Positions 16,965 through 26,249 are shown, numbered from the stretch's first letter. The stretch is 38,131 nucleotides of DNA from Caenispirillum bisanense (GCA_945906455.1 CAMDRB010000006.1:1-38131), one strand, 5' to 3'. Made by a program: numbers and translations. Notes: generated from the sequence alone by a model not told the origin.

Positions 16965-19928
16965 ATGCGATTGGTCGGTGCATTCAAGGTTAAGGGCTAC
17001 GGTTCCGCTTCGCGATCATCGTTTAACGCCCGCGCGCTCTCGACCGTAAGCGCCCTCGCCCTCGCGGCCTTTATGGCGCCGCATGCGGCTCGCGCCGCCG
17101 AGGCCACCCAACCGGCCCAGGATCAGTCGGCGCAATCCGAACTCGAAGAGATCGTCATCACCGGATCGCGCATCGTCCGCGAAGGCTATGAAGCGCCGAC
17201 GCCCCTGACGGTGCTCGATGCCAGCACGCTGGAGAAGGCGCCGGTCGCCAATATCGCCGAATACGTCAACACCCTGCCGGTTTTCTCCGGCAGCGCCCAG
17301 CCCAATACCGCGCTGAATTCCATCAGTGCCGGCAATGCCGGCGTCAACACCTTGAACCTGCGCGGCATCGGCGGCTCGAGGACCCTCGTGCTGCTCGACG
17401 GCCAGCGTTCGGTCGGCTCGATCCTGAGCGGCGGCGTCGACGTCAACGCCTTCCCGCAGCAGCTGATCGCGCGGGTGGAAGTGGTCACCGGCGGCGCCTC
17501 GGCGGTCTACGGCTCCGATGCGGTCGGCGGTGTCGCCAACTTCATCCTCGACAAAACCTACACCGGCGTTAAGGCCGAAGTTTCGGGCGGCCTGACCTCA
17601 TACGGCGACGGCAAGAACACCAAAATCGGGCTGTCGGCAGGCTTCCCCTTTGCCGGCGGCCGCGGGCACGCATTGCTCAGCGGCGAGAATGTCTATCAGG
17701 CCGGCATTCGCGGCGGCGCCAACGGCCGCGATTGGGACAAATCCTATGTCGGCGACCTGATCAACCCCAACTACACCGCCACCAACGGCCAGCCGTTCCG
17801 GCTTATCCTGCAAGATGTCGGGTTCAGCAACGCGACCCCCGGCGGCATGATCATTTCCGGGCCCTTGAAGGGTACGGCCTTCGGCCAAAACGGCACGCCG
17901 TTCAATATTGTCTTCGGTCCGATCATCGGCGCCCCCTACATGCAAGGCGGGAGCGTGGCGCAGACCCTGATTCCCCGCGACCAAATCTCTGATTTGGATC
18001 CCGCACAAAAACGGTCGAACCTGTTCACGCGCATCGCCTATGACATAACCGACGACATCAACGTCTTCGCCCAGATTTCCTGGAACGGCTCACGGACCTA
18101 CAGCAAATGCTGCGTCCAGTTCCAACCCGGCAACGCCGCCGGCTCCGGCGGCGCCCCCTTCATCAAGGCCGACAACGCCTTTATCCCGGCATCAGTCCGG
18201 GCGTCGATGACCGCGCTCGGGGTTACGCAGTTCGCCATGGGCAGCATGCACCAGGATATGGGGCCCTTCGGCTCCGACAACGAACGCAACGTCAACCGCA
18301 ACGTCGTCGGGGCGAACGGAAAATTCGACGCCTTCGAACGCACCTGGTCGTGGGACGCGTACTTCCAGAACGGCACCGGCAGAAACTCGGTGAACACAAC
18401 GCACGTGGCCAGCGTGCCGCGCTATCGCCAAGCCATCGACGCGGTTTTCCAACCCGGCACCGGCAAGATAATCTGCCGCTCCACGCTTACCGCTCCCAAC
18501 GACGGCTGCGTGCCCTACAACATCATGGGTATTGGCGTGAACGATGCCGCGGCGATCAATTACGTCGTGGCCGATATCGGATCCTACCAGTATTCGAATC
18601 TCACCCAGAACGTCTGGGCGGCGTCGGTCACCGGCGATCTCTTCGACATCTGGGCGGGTCCGGTGTCGATCGCGGCCAACGCCGAGCACCGCACCGAGAA
18701 GGTCAAGAACATTTCCGACCCGGCGTCGCAAAGCATTCTCGTCACCGGCATTGCCGCCTGGTTCGCCGGCAATTACCTGCCCATCAACGGCAGCTTCAAT
18801 GTCAGCGAAGCCGCCGTGGAAACGGTCATTCCGCTGGCCAAGGGCGCGGCCTGGGCCGACAATTGGGACTTAAGCGCCGCCGCCCGTTTCACCAACTACA
18901 GCACGTCGGGCAACGTCGTGACGTGGAAAGTCGGCTCGACCTACACGCCGATCCCGGACATCAAATTCCGCGTCACGCAGTCGCGTGACATCCGCGCGCC
19001 CAACCTGCAGGAACTGTTCGCGGCCGGAACCTCGAGCCAGGGCACGGTCTTCGACCCCTTCACCAACTCGACTCCGACCTACCGCGGGTTTGCCACCGGC
19101 AATTTAGATTTGGACCCGGAGAAGGCCGATACCACCGGCATCGGCGTGGTCGTTCAGCCGACGTTCTTGCCGGGGTTCAGCGCCTCGGTCGATTGGTGGC
19201 AGATCAAGGTGAAGGACGCCATCGCCCCCGTCGGCGCCGCCAACGTCGTCCAGTTGTGCTTCGACGGTTTTGCGGCGTTCTGCCCCGCAGTCACGCGCTT
19301 GGCGCCGGTCGCGCCGGCCACGATCGGGGTCATTTCCCAGATCAATACCAAGCCCGTCAATATCGCGCTCCAGCAAACCAAGGGGCTCGACTTTGAAGGC
19401 AGTTACCGCTTCGCGCTCGACGACCTGGTTTCAGGTTGGATGGGAAATGTCGCGTTCCACGGCAATCTGACCAAGTATATCAAGGACTACAATGACAACG
19501 GCGTCACCACGCCCACCGACAACGCCGGCCAGAACCGCGGCGCCGGCCCGCCGAACTGGCGGTATTCGGTCAATATGGTTTACGACGCCGATCCGGTAAC
19601 GGTATCGCTGACCGCGCGCGCGCTCAGCGCCGGCACCTACAACAACAGCTATATCGAGTGCACCACCGGCTGCCCGAGGTCGACGTCGGACAACACCACC
19701 ATCAACGACAATCATATCCCCGGCGGGTTCTGGATGGACGCCTCCATGTCCTATAAATTCGCGATGGGGGATGATGTCGAGAGCGAGGCCTTCCTCAACA
19801 TAAGAAACCTCGGCAACGTCGATCCTTACAAGGTCGGCGGAACCACCTACTATTTGAACAATGCCAATCCCAATCTCTTCGACACCGCCGGCCGTGTGTT
19901 CCGCGCGGGCATGCGCTTCAAGATGTAG
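16965..19928 (+). CDS. TonB-dependent outer-membrane receptor
   Basis: A 987-residue outer-membrane beta-barrel for energised uptake, ligand unknown. A signal peptide ends near residue 43 (LALAAFMAPHAARA-AEA). A TonB box-like stretch EEIVITGSRI follows. The plug domain includes TPLTVLDASTLEKAPVANIAEYVNTLPVF, LNLRGIGGSRTLVLLDGQR and VEVVTGGASAVYGSDAVGGVANFIL. The barrel shows the usual late segments TQSRDIRAPNLQELFAAG, LDPEKADTTGIGVVVQP and a final strand ending FRAGMRFKM. The ATG at 16965 follows GGGGAGGAAG and is preferred over an upstream TTG. The family GSRIxR opening is typical of proteobacterial carbohydrate or peptide receptors, which is only suggestive. Confidence 0.93.
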   Translation: MRLVGAFKVKGYGSASRSSFNARALSTVSALALAAFMAPHAARAAEATQPAQDQSAQSELEEIVITGSRIVREGYEAPTPLTVLDASTLEKAPVANIAEYVNTLPVFSGSAQPNTALNSISAGNAGVNTLNLRGIGGSRTLVLLDGQRSVGSILSGGVDVNAFPQQLIARVEVVTGGASAVYGSDAVGGVANFILDKTYTGVKAEVSGGLTSYGDGKNTKIGLSAGFPFAGGRGHALLSGENVYQAGIRGGANGRDWDKSYVGDLINPNYTATNGQPFRLILQDVGFSNATPGGMIISGPLKGTAFGQNGTPFNIVFGPIIGAPYMQGGSVAQTLIPRDQISDLDPAQKRSNLFTRIAYDITDDINVFAQISWNGSRTYSKCCVQFQPGNAAGSGGAPFIKADNAFIPASVRASMTALGVTQFAMGSMHQDMGPFGSDNERNVNRNVVGANGKFDAFERTWSWDAYFQNGTGRNSVNTTHVASVPRYRQAIDAVFQPGTGKIICRSTLTAPNDGCVPYNIMGIGVNDAAAINYVVADIGSYQYSNLTQNVWAASVTGDLFDIWAGPVSIAANAEHRTEKVKNISDPASQSILVTGIAAWFAGNYLPINGSFNVSEAAVETVIPLAKGAAWADNWDLSAAARFTNYSTSGNVVTWKVGSTYTPIPDIKFRVTQSRDIRAPNLQELFAAGTSSQGTVFDPFTNSTPTYRGFATGNLDLDPEKADTTGIGVVVQPTFLPGFSASVDWWQIKVKDAIAPVGAANVVQLCFDGFAAFCPAVTRLAPVAPATIGVISQINTKPVNIALQQTKGLDFEGSYRFALDDLVSGWMGNVAFHGNLTKYIKDYNDNGVTTPTDNAGQNRGAGPPNWRYSVNMVYDADPVTVSLTARALSAGTYNNSYIECTTGCPRSTSDNTTINDNHIPGGFWMDASMSYKFAMGDDVESEAFLNIRNLGNVDPYKVGGTTYYLNNANPNLFDTAGRVFRAGMRFKM

Positions 19929-19957
19929 CCGACAAACTGTCTTCGATAAGACTGCGA

Positions 19958-19987
19958 AAGGGGGGACCGGAAGGTCCCCCTTTTTTT
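19958..19987 (+). terminator. Strong rho-independent terminator after the TonB receptor
   Basis: Stem GGGGGACC at 19961-19968, GGAA tetraloop, stem GGTCCCCC at 19973-19980, followed by seven T. A-T pairs extend the stem. It lies about 30 bp after the receptor stop and just before the convergent cytochrome gene. Confidence 0.92.
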
Positions 19988-20003
19988 GGGCTTCGATGAG
20001 CGC

Positions 20004-20762
20004 TTATAGGGAGTTCAGATAAGCCAGTAGATCGGCCAGTTGCGCCTCGCTTGGGCTCGAAGGTTTGCCGATCTTCTTGCCGTTGGCTTCCCACATGGCT
20101 TTGGCGGCCTCGGCGAGGGACTTGGTGCGCCCGTCATGAAGGTAGGGCGCGGTCTGCGATACCGACCACAGCGACGGCACTTTGAATTTGCCCTCGGTGC
20201 CGACGTCCTCGATCTCGGCTTTGTCGAAGCTGCCCGGCACATGGCAGGCGCCGCATCCGCCGGGTCCCGTGAACAGCGCGAAGCCGCGTTTCACCGCCGC
20301 CGGGGCCTTGTCCGCGGGCGTGCCGTCGTCCGCGATGTTTCCCGTCCTGGGTGGGGTGAGCGAGCGTACGTAGGCCGAAAGCGCGGCCAGTGTCTCGGGC
20401 GCGGGCTCGGCACCTTTCATGCGGTTGACGATGATGCCGCGGATGTTGCCCTCAAGCGCCGGCGCCGTACCCGCCCAGGCGTAGACCGAGCGCGTGCCCG
20501 CGCCCCAAAGTGTCGGCGTGCTTCGGCCCTTGGGATCGCCATCGGCCACGACCTCGAGGCTCGCATAGCTCTTGTTGTCGGTGTGGCCGTTGTTGGGATG
20601 GCAGTTGGCACAGGCGATGACGCCTCCGGCCGAAAGACTCTTGTCGGCAAAAAGCGCGCGGCCCTTTTCGATCAAAGTGGGGTCGGGCGAGGCGGCGTGC
20701 GCTCCGCCCAAGCTTATCAGCGCCGCCAGTCCCAGTACGCCAAGTCTCGAAACGTTCGACAT
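20004..20762 (-). CDS. Exported di-haem cytochrome c (cytochrome c peroxidase/MauG-like)
   Basis: A 252-residue periplasmic protein with signal peptide (MSNVSRLGVLGLAALISLGGAHA-A) and two haem c sites, CANCH near residue 51 and CGACH near residue 172. The second half, KFKVPSLWSVSQTAPYLHDGRTKSLAEAAKAMW, is the usual CCP/MauG C-terminal segment. It is shorter than classical peroxidases (about 320 residues or more), so peroxidase activity is not assured; electron transfer or quinone-type cofactor work is possible. AGAGGAA precedes the ATG. It lies 47 bp downstream of the MBL-fold gene and probably shares its transcript. Confidence 0.87.
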   Translation of the reverse strand: MSNVSRLGVLGLAALISLGGAHAASPDPTLIEKGRALFADKSLSAGGVIACANCHPNNGHTDNKSYASLEVVADGDPKGRSTPTLWGAGTRSVYAWAGTAPALEGNIRGIIVNRMKGAEPAPETLAALSAYVRSLTPPRTGNIADDGTPADKAPAAVKRGFALFTGPGGCGACHVPGSFDKAEIEDVGTEGKFKVPSLWSVSQTAPYLHDGRTKSLAEAAKAMWEANGKKIGKPSSPSEAQLADLLAYLNSL

Positions 20763-20809
20763 TGCAATTCCTCTGCGTCAGTACAGTGTGAGTTTGGCGG
20801 AGCGGGTTT

Positions 20810-21844
20810 CTACTTCCTCATGGCCGCGTACCAGGCTAGCTGACCGGTCAGGCATTCCCGCTTGATATCCATGGTGCCCGCCAGGGCCTCGGCGCCGATG
20901 ACCAGCGGGTTGTTAGGCGAGCTACCCTGCTTGGCTTTGCGCTCGACAAGGTCGTAGAAGAACGCATGGGTATTGAGAATCCCCACCGCGCCGGCCGCGC
21001 GGGCGGCCTCCTTAAGTTTGCTTGTGGAATCGCGCATCTGAGTCAGCATCGCCGTGGTCGCCGGGAAGGCCGTGCCGCCCCAGGCCGCCATCGTGCGCGT
21101 GGTGCCGCCGTCCTTCACCGACAGAATCGACGAGACCGTGCCCGGCGAATGTCCCGGCGTGAGCACGATACGCACCGTCGCATCGCCGACCTTGATTTCC
21201 TGACCGTCGGCGAGGGTCTTGTCCCGCGCCGGGTTACGCACCGGCGGCATCGGGCCGCCCGGGCGGGCGGGCGCGGCGGCCATCAGATCCCAGTCGGCCG
21301 CACTGAGGGCGATGGGAATATTGTATTTGTCTTGCAGATACTTGGCGCCGCCGAAGTGGTCGAAGTGACCGTGAGTAATAATGACGATCTTGATATCGGC
21401 CATATTCAGGCCGAATTGCTTCATGCCCGGTTCAAAAATCGTGCGTACTTCCTCGTCGTTGTTGAGCGCATCCCAAACGATCAGGCCGTCGCTGGTCTTG
21501 AGCACCATCATGCTGACGAAGCTGGTGCCGAACAGATAAACGTTATCGAACAGCTGCGCCGGCGGCACGGCGTCCGTGAGCGGCTTCGAGGTGTATTTCC
21601 CGACCAGTGCCGAAGCCTTGGACGGGGTCATGCACCAATAACCTTCGCTGGCCATCTTCTGGAGCAGGGGGTTCTTGCCGGCGATCTCGATGGCGCGGGC
21701 GAGGTGGCCGGCGATGGCGGCGGGTGTCGGCGGATCGACGACCGGCGCGCGCTGCGCCGCGGCGGGCATGGCGCCGGCGGCGATGCTCATGAAAAGAGCC
21801 GCTACGGCGGCGCCGGATTTGAGAAGCGATTTCGAATTGGACAT
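20810..21844 (-). CDS. Exported metallo-beta-lactamase-fold hydrolase (B3-like)
   Basis: A 344-residue zinc hydrolase with a signal peptide (SKSLLKSGAAVAALFMSIAAGAMPAAAQ). The zinc site is THGHFDHFGG (HxHxDH), with a further His in TPGHSPGT and another in NTHAFFYD, the pattern of subclass B3 and related periplasmic enzymes. The N-terminal part (EGYWCMTPSKASALVGKYTSKPLTD) and C-terminal CLTGQLAWYAAMRK are not typical of clinical beta-lactamases, so the substrate may not be a beta-lactam. The start at 21844 is chosen for GGGGAGGAA upstream. It is upstream of, and in one direction with, the di-haem cytochrome. Confidence 0.88.
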   Translation of the reverse strand: MSNSKSLLKSGAAVAALFMSIAAGAMPAAAQRAPVVDPPTPAAIAGHLARAIEIAGKNPLLQKMASEGYWCMTPSKASALVGKYTSKPLTDAVPPAQLFDNVYLFGTSFVSMMVLKTSDGLIVWDALNNDEEVRTIFEPGMKQFGLNMADIKIVIITHGHFDHFGGAKYLQDKYNIPIALSAADWDLMAAAPARPGGPMPPVRNPARDKTLADGQEIKVGDATVRIVLTPGHSPGTVSSILSVKDGGTTRTMAAWGGTAFPATTAMLTQMRDSTSKLKEAARAAGAVGILNTHAFFYDLVERKAKQGSSPNNPLVIGAEALAGTMDIKRECLTGQLAWYAAMRK

Positions 21845-22007
21845 GGTTCGGTTCCTCCCCTGATGAGCCAACCTATCCTAGCATGGGAATTCGGCGTGTT
21901 CCGAGGGGTTTACCGGGGTAGGGAAGGCGTTGTTTTTATTGGAGCCTGCGGCCAGCCGGAGGCATAGTTAAGGCCCTAAATCTGTGACATCGCGCGTGGA
22001 GCGGCCC

Positions 22008-22724
22008 ATGATGATAAATGACGAAACAATCAAGCGATTGCGCGATCAAACCGAGGTCTTGACCTTCGATCTCTATGGGACAGTCGTCGATATGCAAGGC
22101 GGGCTTGTCGAGATGGTGACGCCCTTCCTGAAGGCGAAGGGTTGGAAGGGCAGTCCCAATTCGTTGGTAACCTGGTGGCGCCGGACACATTTCGAGAATT
22201 CCATGATCGACGCATTGGTCGATCGCGGACATACGCCCTATCGCGAGATCGGCCACGGCGCGGTCGATTACACCCTGACGCGTGCGGGCATCGCCCACAC
22301 CATGGACGAGGTCAGGCATCTTGTCGCCCAGATCGAGAAACTGCGACCCTTCGACGACGTGGTCGCCGCGCTCACCCGGCTGCAAAAGCGCTACAAACTC
22401 GCCGTGCTCTCGAACGGCGATCCCGATATGCTAAAAAACGCCGCGCCCCATATCGGCTTCAAGTTCGACGAGGTCATCTCCATCGCCGCGGCGGGTTATT
22501 TCAAGCCGCATTTCGCGACCTATCGAACGGCGGCCAATATCCTCAAAGTCGATATCGGCAAGTGCATGCACGTCGCCAATCACGCCTTTGATTGCATCGG
22601 CGCGAAGGCCGCCGGCATGAAGGCCTGCTTTATCGACCGCCGCCGCCGTCCTTACGGCATGACGCCGCACCAACCGGATGTGACGGTCGCCGATTTCAAA
22701 GAACTCGCCGAACTCTTGGCGTAA
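22008..22724 (+). CDS. Haloacid dehalogenase type II-like HAD hydrolase
   Basis: A 238-residue HAD-superfamily enzyme close to (S)-2-haloacid dehalogenases, which replace halogen by hydroxyl through an aspartyl ester. Motif I is TFDLYGTVVD with the nucleophile Asp, motif II is VLSNGD, motif III Lys is in GYFKPH, and motif IV is the segment HVANHAFDCIGAKAAGMKACFIDR. ATG 22008 has GGAG about 8 bases upstream; an in-frame GTG at 21984 is the alternative. A dehalogenase-type role is inferred by family; other HAD chemistry is possible. Confidence 0.85.
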   Translation: MMINDETIKRLRDQTEVLTFDLYGTVVDMQGGLVEMVTPFLKAKGWKGSPNSLVTWWRRTHFENSMIDALVDRGHTPYREIGHGAVDYTLTRAGIAHTMDEVRHLVAQIEKLRPFDDVVAALTRLQKRYKLAVLSNGDPDMLKNAAPHIGFKFDEVISIAAAGYFKPHFATYRTAANILKVDIGKCMHVANHAFDCIGAKAAGMKACFIDRRRRPYGMTPHQPDVTVADFKELAELLA

Positions 22725-22765
22725 GTCGCGCTTACTAAGTCATTTTGGGCGGGAGCACAGCTATC

Positions 22766-23464
22766 ATGATCGAACTGAGACCCTTCGCAACCCTCGGCGG
22801 TGCCGATCACGGCTGGCTAAAGGCCAAACACCACTTTTCGTTCGCCGCCTACCACGATCCCAAGCGTATGAATTTTGGTCCGCTCAGGGTCTGGAACGAC
22901 GACGAGATCGCACCGGAGACCGGCTTTCCCCCGCATCCTCATGCGAATATGGAGATCATCACCTACGTGCGCACCGGCGCGATCACGCACCGGGACAGCT
23001 TGGGCAACACTGGCCGCACGGTCGCCGGCGATGTCCAGGTGATGAGTGCCGGCACCGGCATTAAGCACGCCGAATACAACATGGAGAAGGAAACGACGAC
23101 GTTGTTCCAGATTTGGATCTTGCCGACGCGCGACGGCGGCCAACCGGCTTGGGGGGCGAAGCCGTTTCCAAAGGGCGACCGGTCAGGGCGGTTTGTCACG
23201 CTGGCCAGCGGACTCCCTGAGGATACCGACGCCTTGCCGATCCGTAGCGATGCGCGAGTCCTCGGCGCGAACTTAAGGGCGGGCGAAACCATCGACTACC
23301 CGCTGGGGCTTTCACGCCAGGCCTATCTGGTTCCCGCGGTCGGCGCGGTCGAAGTCAACGGCGTACGGATCGGCGCGCGCGACGGCGCGGCCATCCAGCA
23401 CGAGGCCGTCATCAAGATTACGGCATTGGTGGATTCGGAAATCGTGATGGTTGACGCGGCGTGA
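22766..23464 (+). CDS. Pirin family protein (bicupin)
   Basis: A 232-residue double cupin related to YhhW-type quercetinases and pirin. The metal-site region reads FPPHPHANMEIITYVRTGAITHRDSLGN, followed by the conserved VQVMSAGTGIKHAEYN and IWILP. The start MIELRPFATLGGADHGWLKAKHHFSF is standard. It is cytosolic. The natural substrate is unknown; some relatives oxidise flavonols, others act as redox or transcription cofactors. It lies about 40 bp after the HAD gene, possibly in one transcript. Confidence 0.9.
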   Translation: MIELRPFATLGGADHGWLKAKHHFSFAAYHDPKRMNFGPLRVWNDDEIAPETGFPPHPHANMEIITYVRTGAITHRDSLGNTGRTVAGDVQVMSAGTGIKHAEYNMEKETTTLFQIWILPTRDGGQPAWGAKPFPKGDRSGRFVTLASGLPEDTDALPIRSDARVLGANLRAGETIDYPLGLSRQAYLVPAVGAVEVNGVRIGARDGAAIQHEAVIKITALVDSEIVMVDAA

Positions 23465-23473
23465 GATCGCTTG

Positions 23474-23507
23474 CTCTAGGATTTCACCAACTCTAGGATT
23501 CAACCAA
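23474..23507. repeat. 17-bp tandem duplication between pirin and the small basic protein
   Basis: CTCTAGGATTTCACCAA at 23474-23490 is followed directly by CTCTAGGATTCAACCAA at 23491-23507. It fills most of the gap between two convergent genes. Confidence 0.85.
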
Positions 23508-23509
23508 CC

Positions 23510-23740
23510 CTACGGTTCGATTGCGACCGCCTTTTTCGCGCGCCGCTTGGGCGGCGGGGCCTTGGGCAAAGTCGCCTCATGGGCAAGGCGCTGGGCCTTG
23601 AGCCGCAGGGTCTTTTCGAGGTTCGCCGCGTCGCGTGCTCTGCGTTCGGCAAAAAAATCGGCATCGCGCTTGGTCGTGGCCTTGCGCTGAGCCTCCGAGC
23701 TCGGAAAAACCTTTTTGCCACGAACTTTTGCAGGAAGCAT
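23510..23740 (-). CDS. Small basic hypothetical protein
   Basis: A 76-residue highly charged protein starting MLPAKVRGKKVFPSSEAQRKATTKRDADFFAERRARDAANLEKTLRLKAQRLAHEATLP and ending in a basic Pro/Lys-rich tail. It is probably a long helix with a disordered end, with no signal peptide. The ATG at 23740 has AAAGGTGA upstream; an in-frame GTG at 23770 would add ten residues. Similar short proteins occur in Alphaproteobacteria, but I do not know a function. Confidence 0.6.
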   Translation of the reverse strand: MLPAKVRGKKVFPSSEAQRKATTKRDADFFAERRARDAANLEKTLRLKAQRLAHEATLPKAPPPKRRAKKAVAIEP

Positions 23741-23802
23741 GGTGCGGTCACCTTTGTTGGGTTCTGACACGATTCGGCTCGACCGTGCGTCCAGAAGCGC
23801 GT

Positions 23803-23880
23803 GGGGGCCGGGGTAAAATTCCGCGCTGATTCCGAGCGTAACATGCTGGCAATATGCAGAAATTTACCCTGACCCCAATT
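23803..23880. repeat. Degenerate inverted repeat related to the 5408-5460 palindrome
   Basis: GGGGTAAAATT near 23810-23820 faces AATTTACCCTGACCCC at 23861-23876, with a spacer of about 40 bp. The core GGGTCAG-GTAAAT is shared with the perfect inverted repeat after glyS. It lies in the 284-bp gap between the small basic protein and the alpha/beta hydrolase. No transposase is present. Confidence 0.55.
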
Positions 23881-24024
23881 CGGTCGACGGGTGATTCCGG
23901 CTGAAATCATCCAAGTCTGGCGGGAACCTATCACGGCACCGCGCTTATCCGTAGTGAATTGACGTTCATGCCTATTGACGGCCAAGGCCCCCCATCGCCA
24001 GCGGCGCGGGCCGTGGGCGAGGGC

Positions 24025-26151
24025 CTATTTGCCTAAATATCCGCAGCTTTCGTCGCTTGGCGCCCGCGCCATGATGCGGTCGTAAAATGCGCCGGCCCGT
24101 TCGATCATCGGATTGATGTCGCTGCCGAGGATCAATTTCTTCTCCGCCAGTGCCAGCGTCGCGGCGGCATAGGCCTTGGTATAGGCGTCGCGTGTGGGGT
24201 AGCGCTCCTTGATCGACAGGCGGGGATCGCCGCCGGCTAAGCGTTCGTTCTCGTCGCGCTCGAAGGGCAGGAAACTTCCGTCATAACGCGCCAGGCGTTC
24301 GGGCGCGCCGGTCGCGGCGTTTTGCATGTTCCATCCGGTGTAGGTTCCGAGCGGCACGCTGATTTCAGGCAAGCTGATACCGCCGGTGTCGAGCCCGTCG
24401 GCGTCGGGAAGAGGCACAAGCGCGGTAAAGGACCTGCCGGCCCGCGGCGGCACGATATCGGCGATGCCTTCGGTTGCGAGGCGCGCGCCGAAATCCAGCC
24501 GCGGCGGCTCGAACAACTTCGTCGGGCCCCGCAGCTCGGGCACTTTCGGGAATTTATCCAAATACTGATTGAGGCGGCCCAAGCTGCCGTTAGCCACTGC
24601 CGGGATCGTGGACGGCGGCGGCTCCTTCCTCAGCGTCACCCAGCCATCGAGATGTAGAAGCATCGCGCGTAAGAGTGGCCGCGTGTCGAGCGGGTCGCGG
24701 CAGTGGGCAAGCGCGCCGCGCTCGCCGATCGATGCCGAAGCCTGGGCGCCGCCGGCGATCATATAAAGCCGCACGCGGTTATCGGACGGCGCATCGGCGC
24801 TGCCGTCCGGTGTGGTATGGGTCAAGGATGCCGCCCGCGACCAATATTCGCCGGCGGTGTTGATATAGAACACCTTCGGTGCGGCACTGCCGGTCCGGTC
24901 GAGCACACCGCCGGCCTCTTTGGTCACGGGATCAATTTGCGCGGCGGCGGTGAACGGAAAACGATCGGTTGGAAAATCGAGTTCGGTATCCGGGCCGAAG
25001 TGGCGGCCGCTTTGTGCGAAACGGATATTGAACGCGCCCCGTCCGGCGCCGGCGGCGGCGACCAGGGCGCCGTCGAAGGCCCTACGCCCACGACCGTCGA
25101 CGACGAGCCCGTAGTAGAGCATGCTCTGCAAGGCCCGCGCGCCTTGGGCGTTGCCGTAGGCCAGCGCCGCCCTCGGCAGTTCCCCGCCGCCCGCGACCAA
25201 CGGATTGGAAGCGCCGCTGCGGTCGGCGCGGTCATGGCGAAAGAACAACAGGGCATCACGGATGGCCGCGAGGCCCAGGCCCGCCACGCGCGGACCGCGG
25301 GCGCTATAAGTGAGGGCGTAGATCGGCCCCGGCTTGAAGCCGCCATCAAGCGTGATCATCGCGGGATCGAAAACCGCGCGACCGCCGGCGTCATAGCCCC
25401 AATGCCAGCGGTTCCGCGCGATCAGAATACGCGGGCCCAAGGCCGAATCGCGCACCGTCAGGATATCGTTGGCGTCGTCGGGGCGGAGCGGCTCGTAGCC
25501 GATGGCGCCCGGAGCGGCGTGGGCCGCGCTTGCCGTCGGCTGGTTGACGACGATCTCGCCGCTGACGCGGCCATAGATCGCGTCGCCGGCCGCTGTGGCG
25601 ATCGGCAAGTCGGCGCGCAATCGTCCCGCGCCCAGCGGCACCTCCCAGCTCCAACCGGTCGACAAAATCGCATAACCCTGCTCCATGAGAAACCCGTTGC
25701 CGGCGTCGGCGGCCGAGAGCGGCAAGTTGACGGGTGCGGCGTCGTTGAAGCGGCCGAGCAGAGTCATGTCGCCGCGGTTGGCGACGTCGTAGAGCAGTCG
25801 GCCGTTGCCGCGCGCGGCCTCCAACGGTTTGAGCAGGATGAAATCGGCGGCGAAGGTCACGCGACCTTGGGCATCTCGCGGCGCCAGGCGGATGTCGGCG
25901 ATCGCCTGATTTTCCGGCGCAAACGCATCAATCGCGTAGTACAGCCGCCCGCGCAGGCGTTCGTAGGGCCCGACGCCGCCGAATTGCTTGCCATCGGCCA
26001 GCACGGTGCGCTCGAGGATTTCGATCCGGTCCACCTCGGCGAAGGCGGGGTCGGCGAGGCCCGGGCCGGCGAGAATAGTAGCGGCGCACAGCAGACCTAG
26101 GAGCTGGCGGCGCGCTCCCGACGTGCGCCGGGCCGTCTGTGGATAGTTCAT
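24025..26151 (-). CDS. Exported alpha/beta-hydrolase domain protein lacking the nucleophile Ser
   Basis: A 708-residue protein with a signal peptide (RRQLLGLLCAATILAGPGLADPAFA) and the layout of the alpha/beta hydrolase domain family PF20091. Recognisable parts are VGPYERLRGRLYYAIDAFAPENQAIADIRLAP, RGDMTLLGRFND, GYAILSTGWSW, and LYYGLVVDGRGRRAFDGAL. In the family the nucleophile lies in G-x-S-Q-x-G-R; here the same place reads YGNAQGAR, with Ala335 instead of Ser. The rest of the protein is intact, with no stop or frameshift. It may be inactive, use another residue, or be a binding protein. The ATG is well upstream of the divergent SDR gene. Confidence 0.8.
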   Translation of the reverse strand: MNYPQTARRTSGARRQLLGLLCAATILAGPGLADPAFAEVDRIEILERTVLADGKQFGGVGPYERLRGRLYYAIDAFAPENQAIADIRLAPRDAQGRVTFAADFILLKPLEAARGNGRLLYDVANRGDMTLLGRFNDAAPVNLPLSAADAGNGFLMEQGYAILSTGWSWEVPLGAGRLRADLPIATAAGDAIYGRVSGEIVVNQPTASAAHAAPGAIGYEPLRPDDANDILTVRDSALGPRILIARNRWHWGYDAGGRAVFDPAMITLDGGFKPGPIYALTYSARGPRVAGLGLAAIRDALLFFRHDRADRSGASNPLVAGGGELPRAALAYGNAQGARALQSMLYYGLVVDGRGRRAFDGALVAAAGAGRGAFNIRFAQSGRHFGPDTELDFPTDRFPFTAAAQIDPVTKEAGGVLDRTGSAAPKVFYINTAGEYWSRAASLTHTTPDGSADAPSDNRVRLYMIAGGAQASASIGERGALAHCRDPLDTRPLLRAMLLHLDGWVTLRKEPPPSTIPAVANGSLGRLNQYLDKFPKVPELRGPTKLFEPPRLDFGARLATEGIADIVPPRAGRSFTALVPLPDADGLDTGGISLPEISVPLGTYTGWNMQNAATGAPERLARYDGSFLPFERDENERLAGGDPRLSIKERYPTRDAYTKAYAAATLALAEKKLILGSDINPMIERAGAFYDRIMARAPSDESCGYLGK

Positions 26152-26249
26152 GACGACTGAGCCCTTTGCAACTCCCCGGTTCGCAGTATGCCCAAACTTT
26201 GGCTATAGTCCCATGTCGGAATCGCCTTCCCTGGAGAAGATCTCAAAAC

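Noticed and set aside
20810-21844. Calling the MBL-fold gene a beta-lactam resistance gene
   Set aside because: Zinc ligands fit B3-like enzymes, but many exported relatives are not beta-lactamases and the rest of the protein is not diagnostic.
23803-24024. Small coding genes in the gap before the alpha/beta hydrolase
   Set aside because: Short frames there have no ribosome site or motif and overlap the degenerate inverted repeat.
24703-26100. Plus-strand frame of 465 codons opposite the alpha/beta hydrolase
   Set aside because: No family motif and the low-complexity composition of a shadow frame; the minus-strand gene has a signal peptide and family segments.
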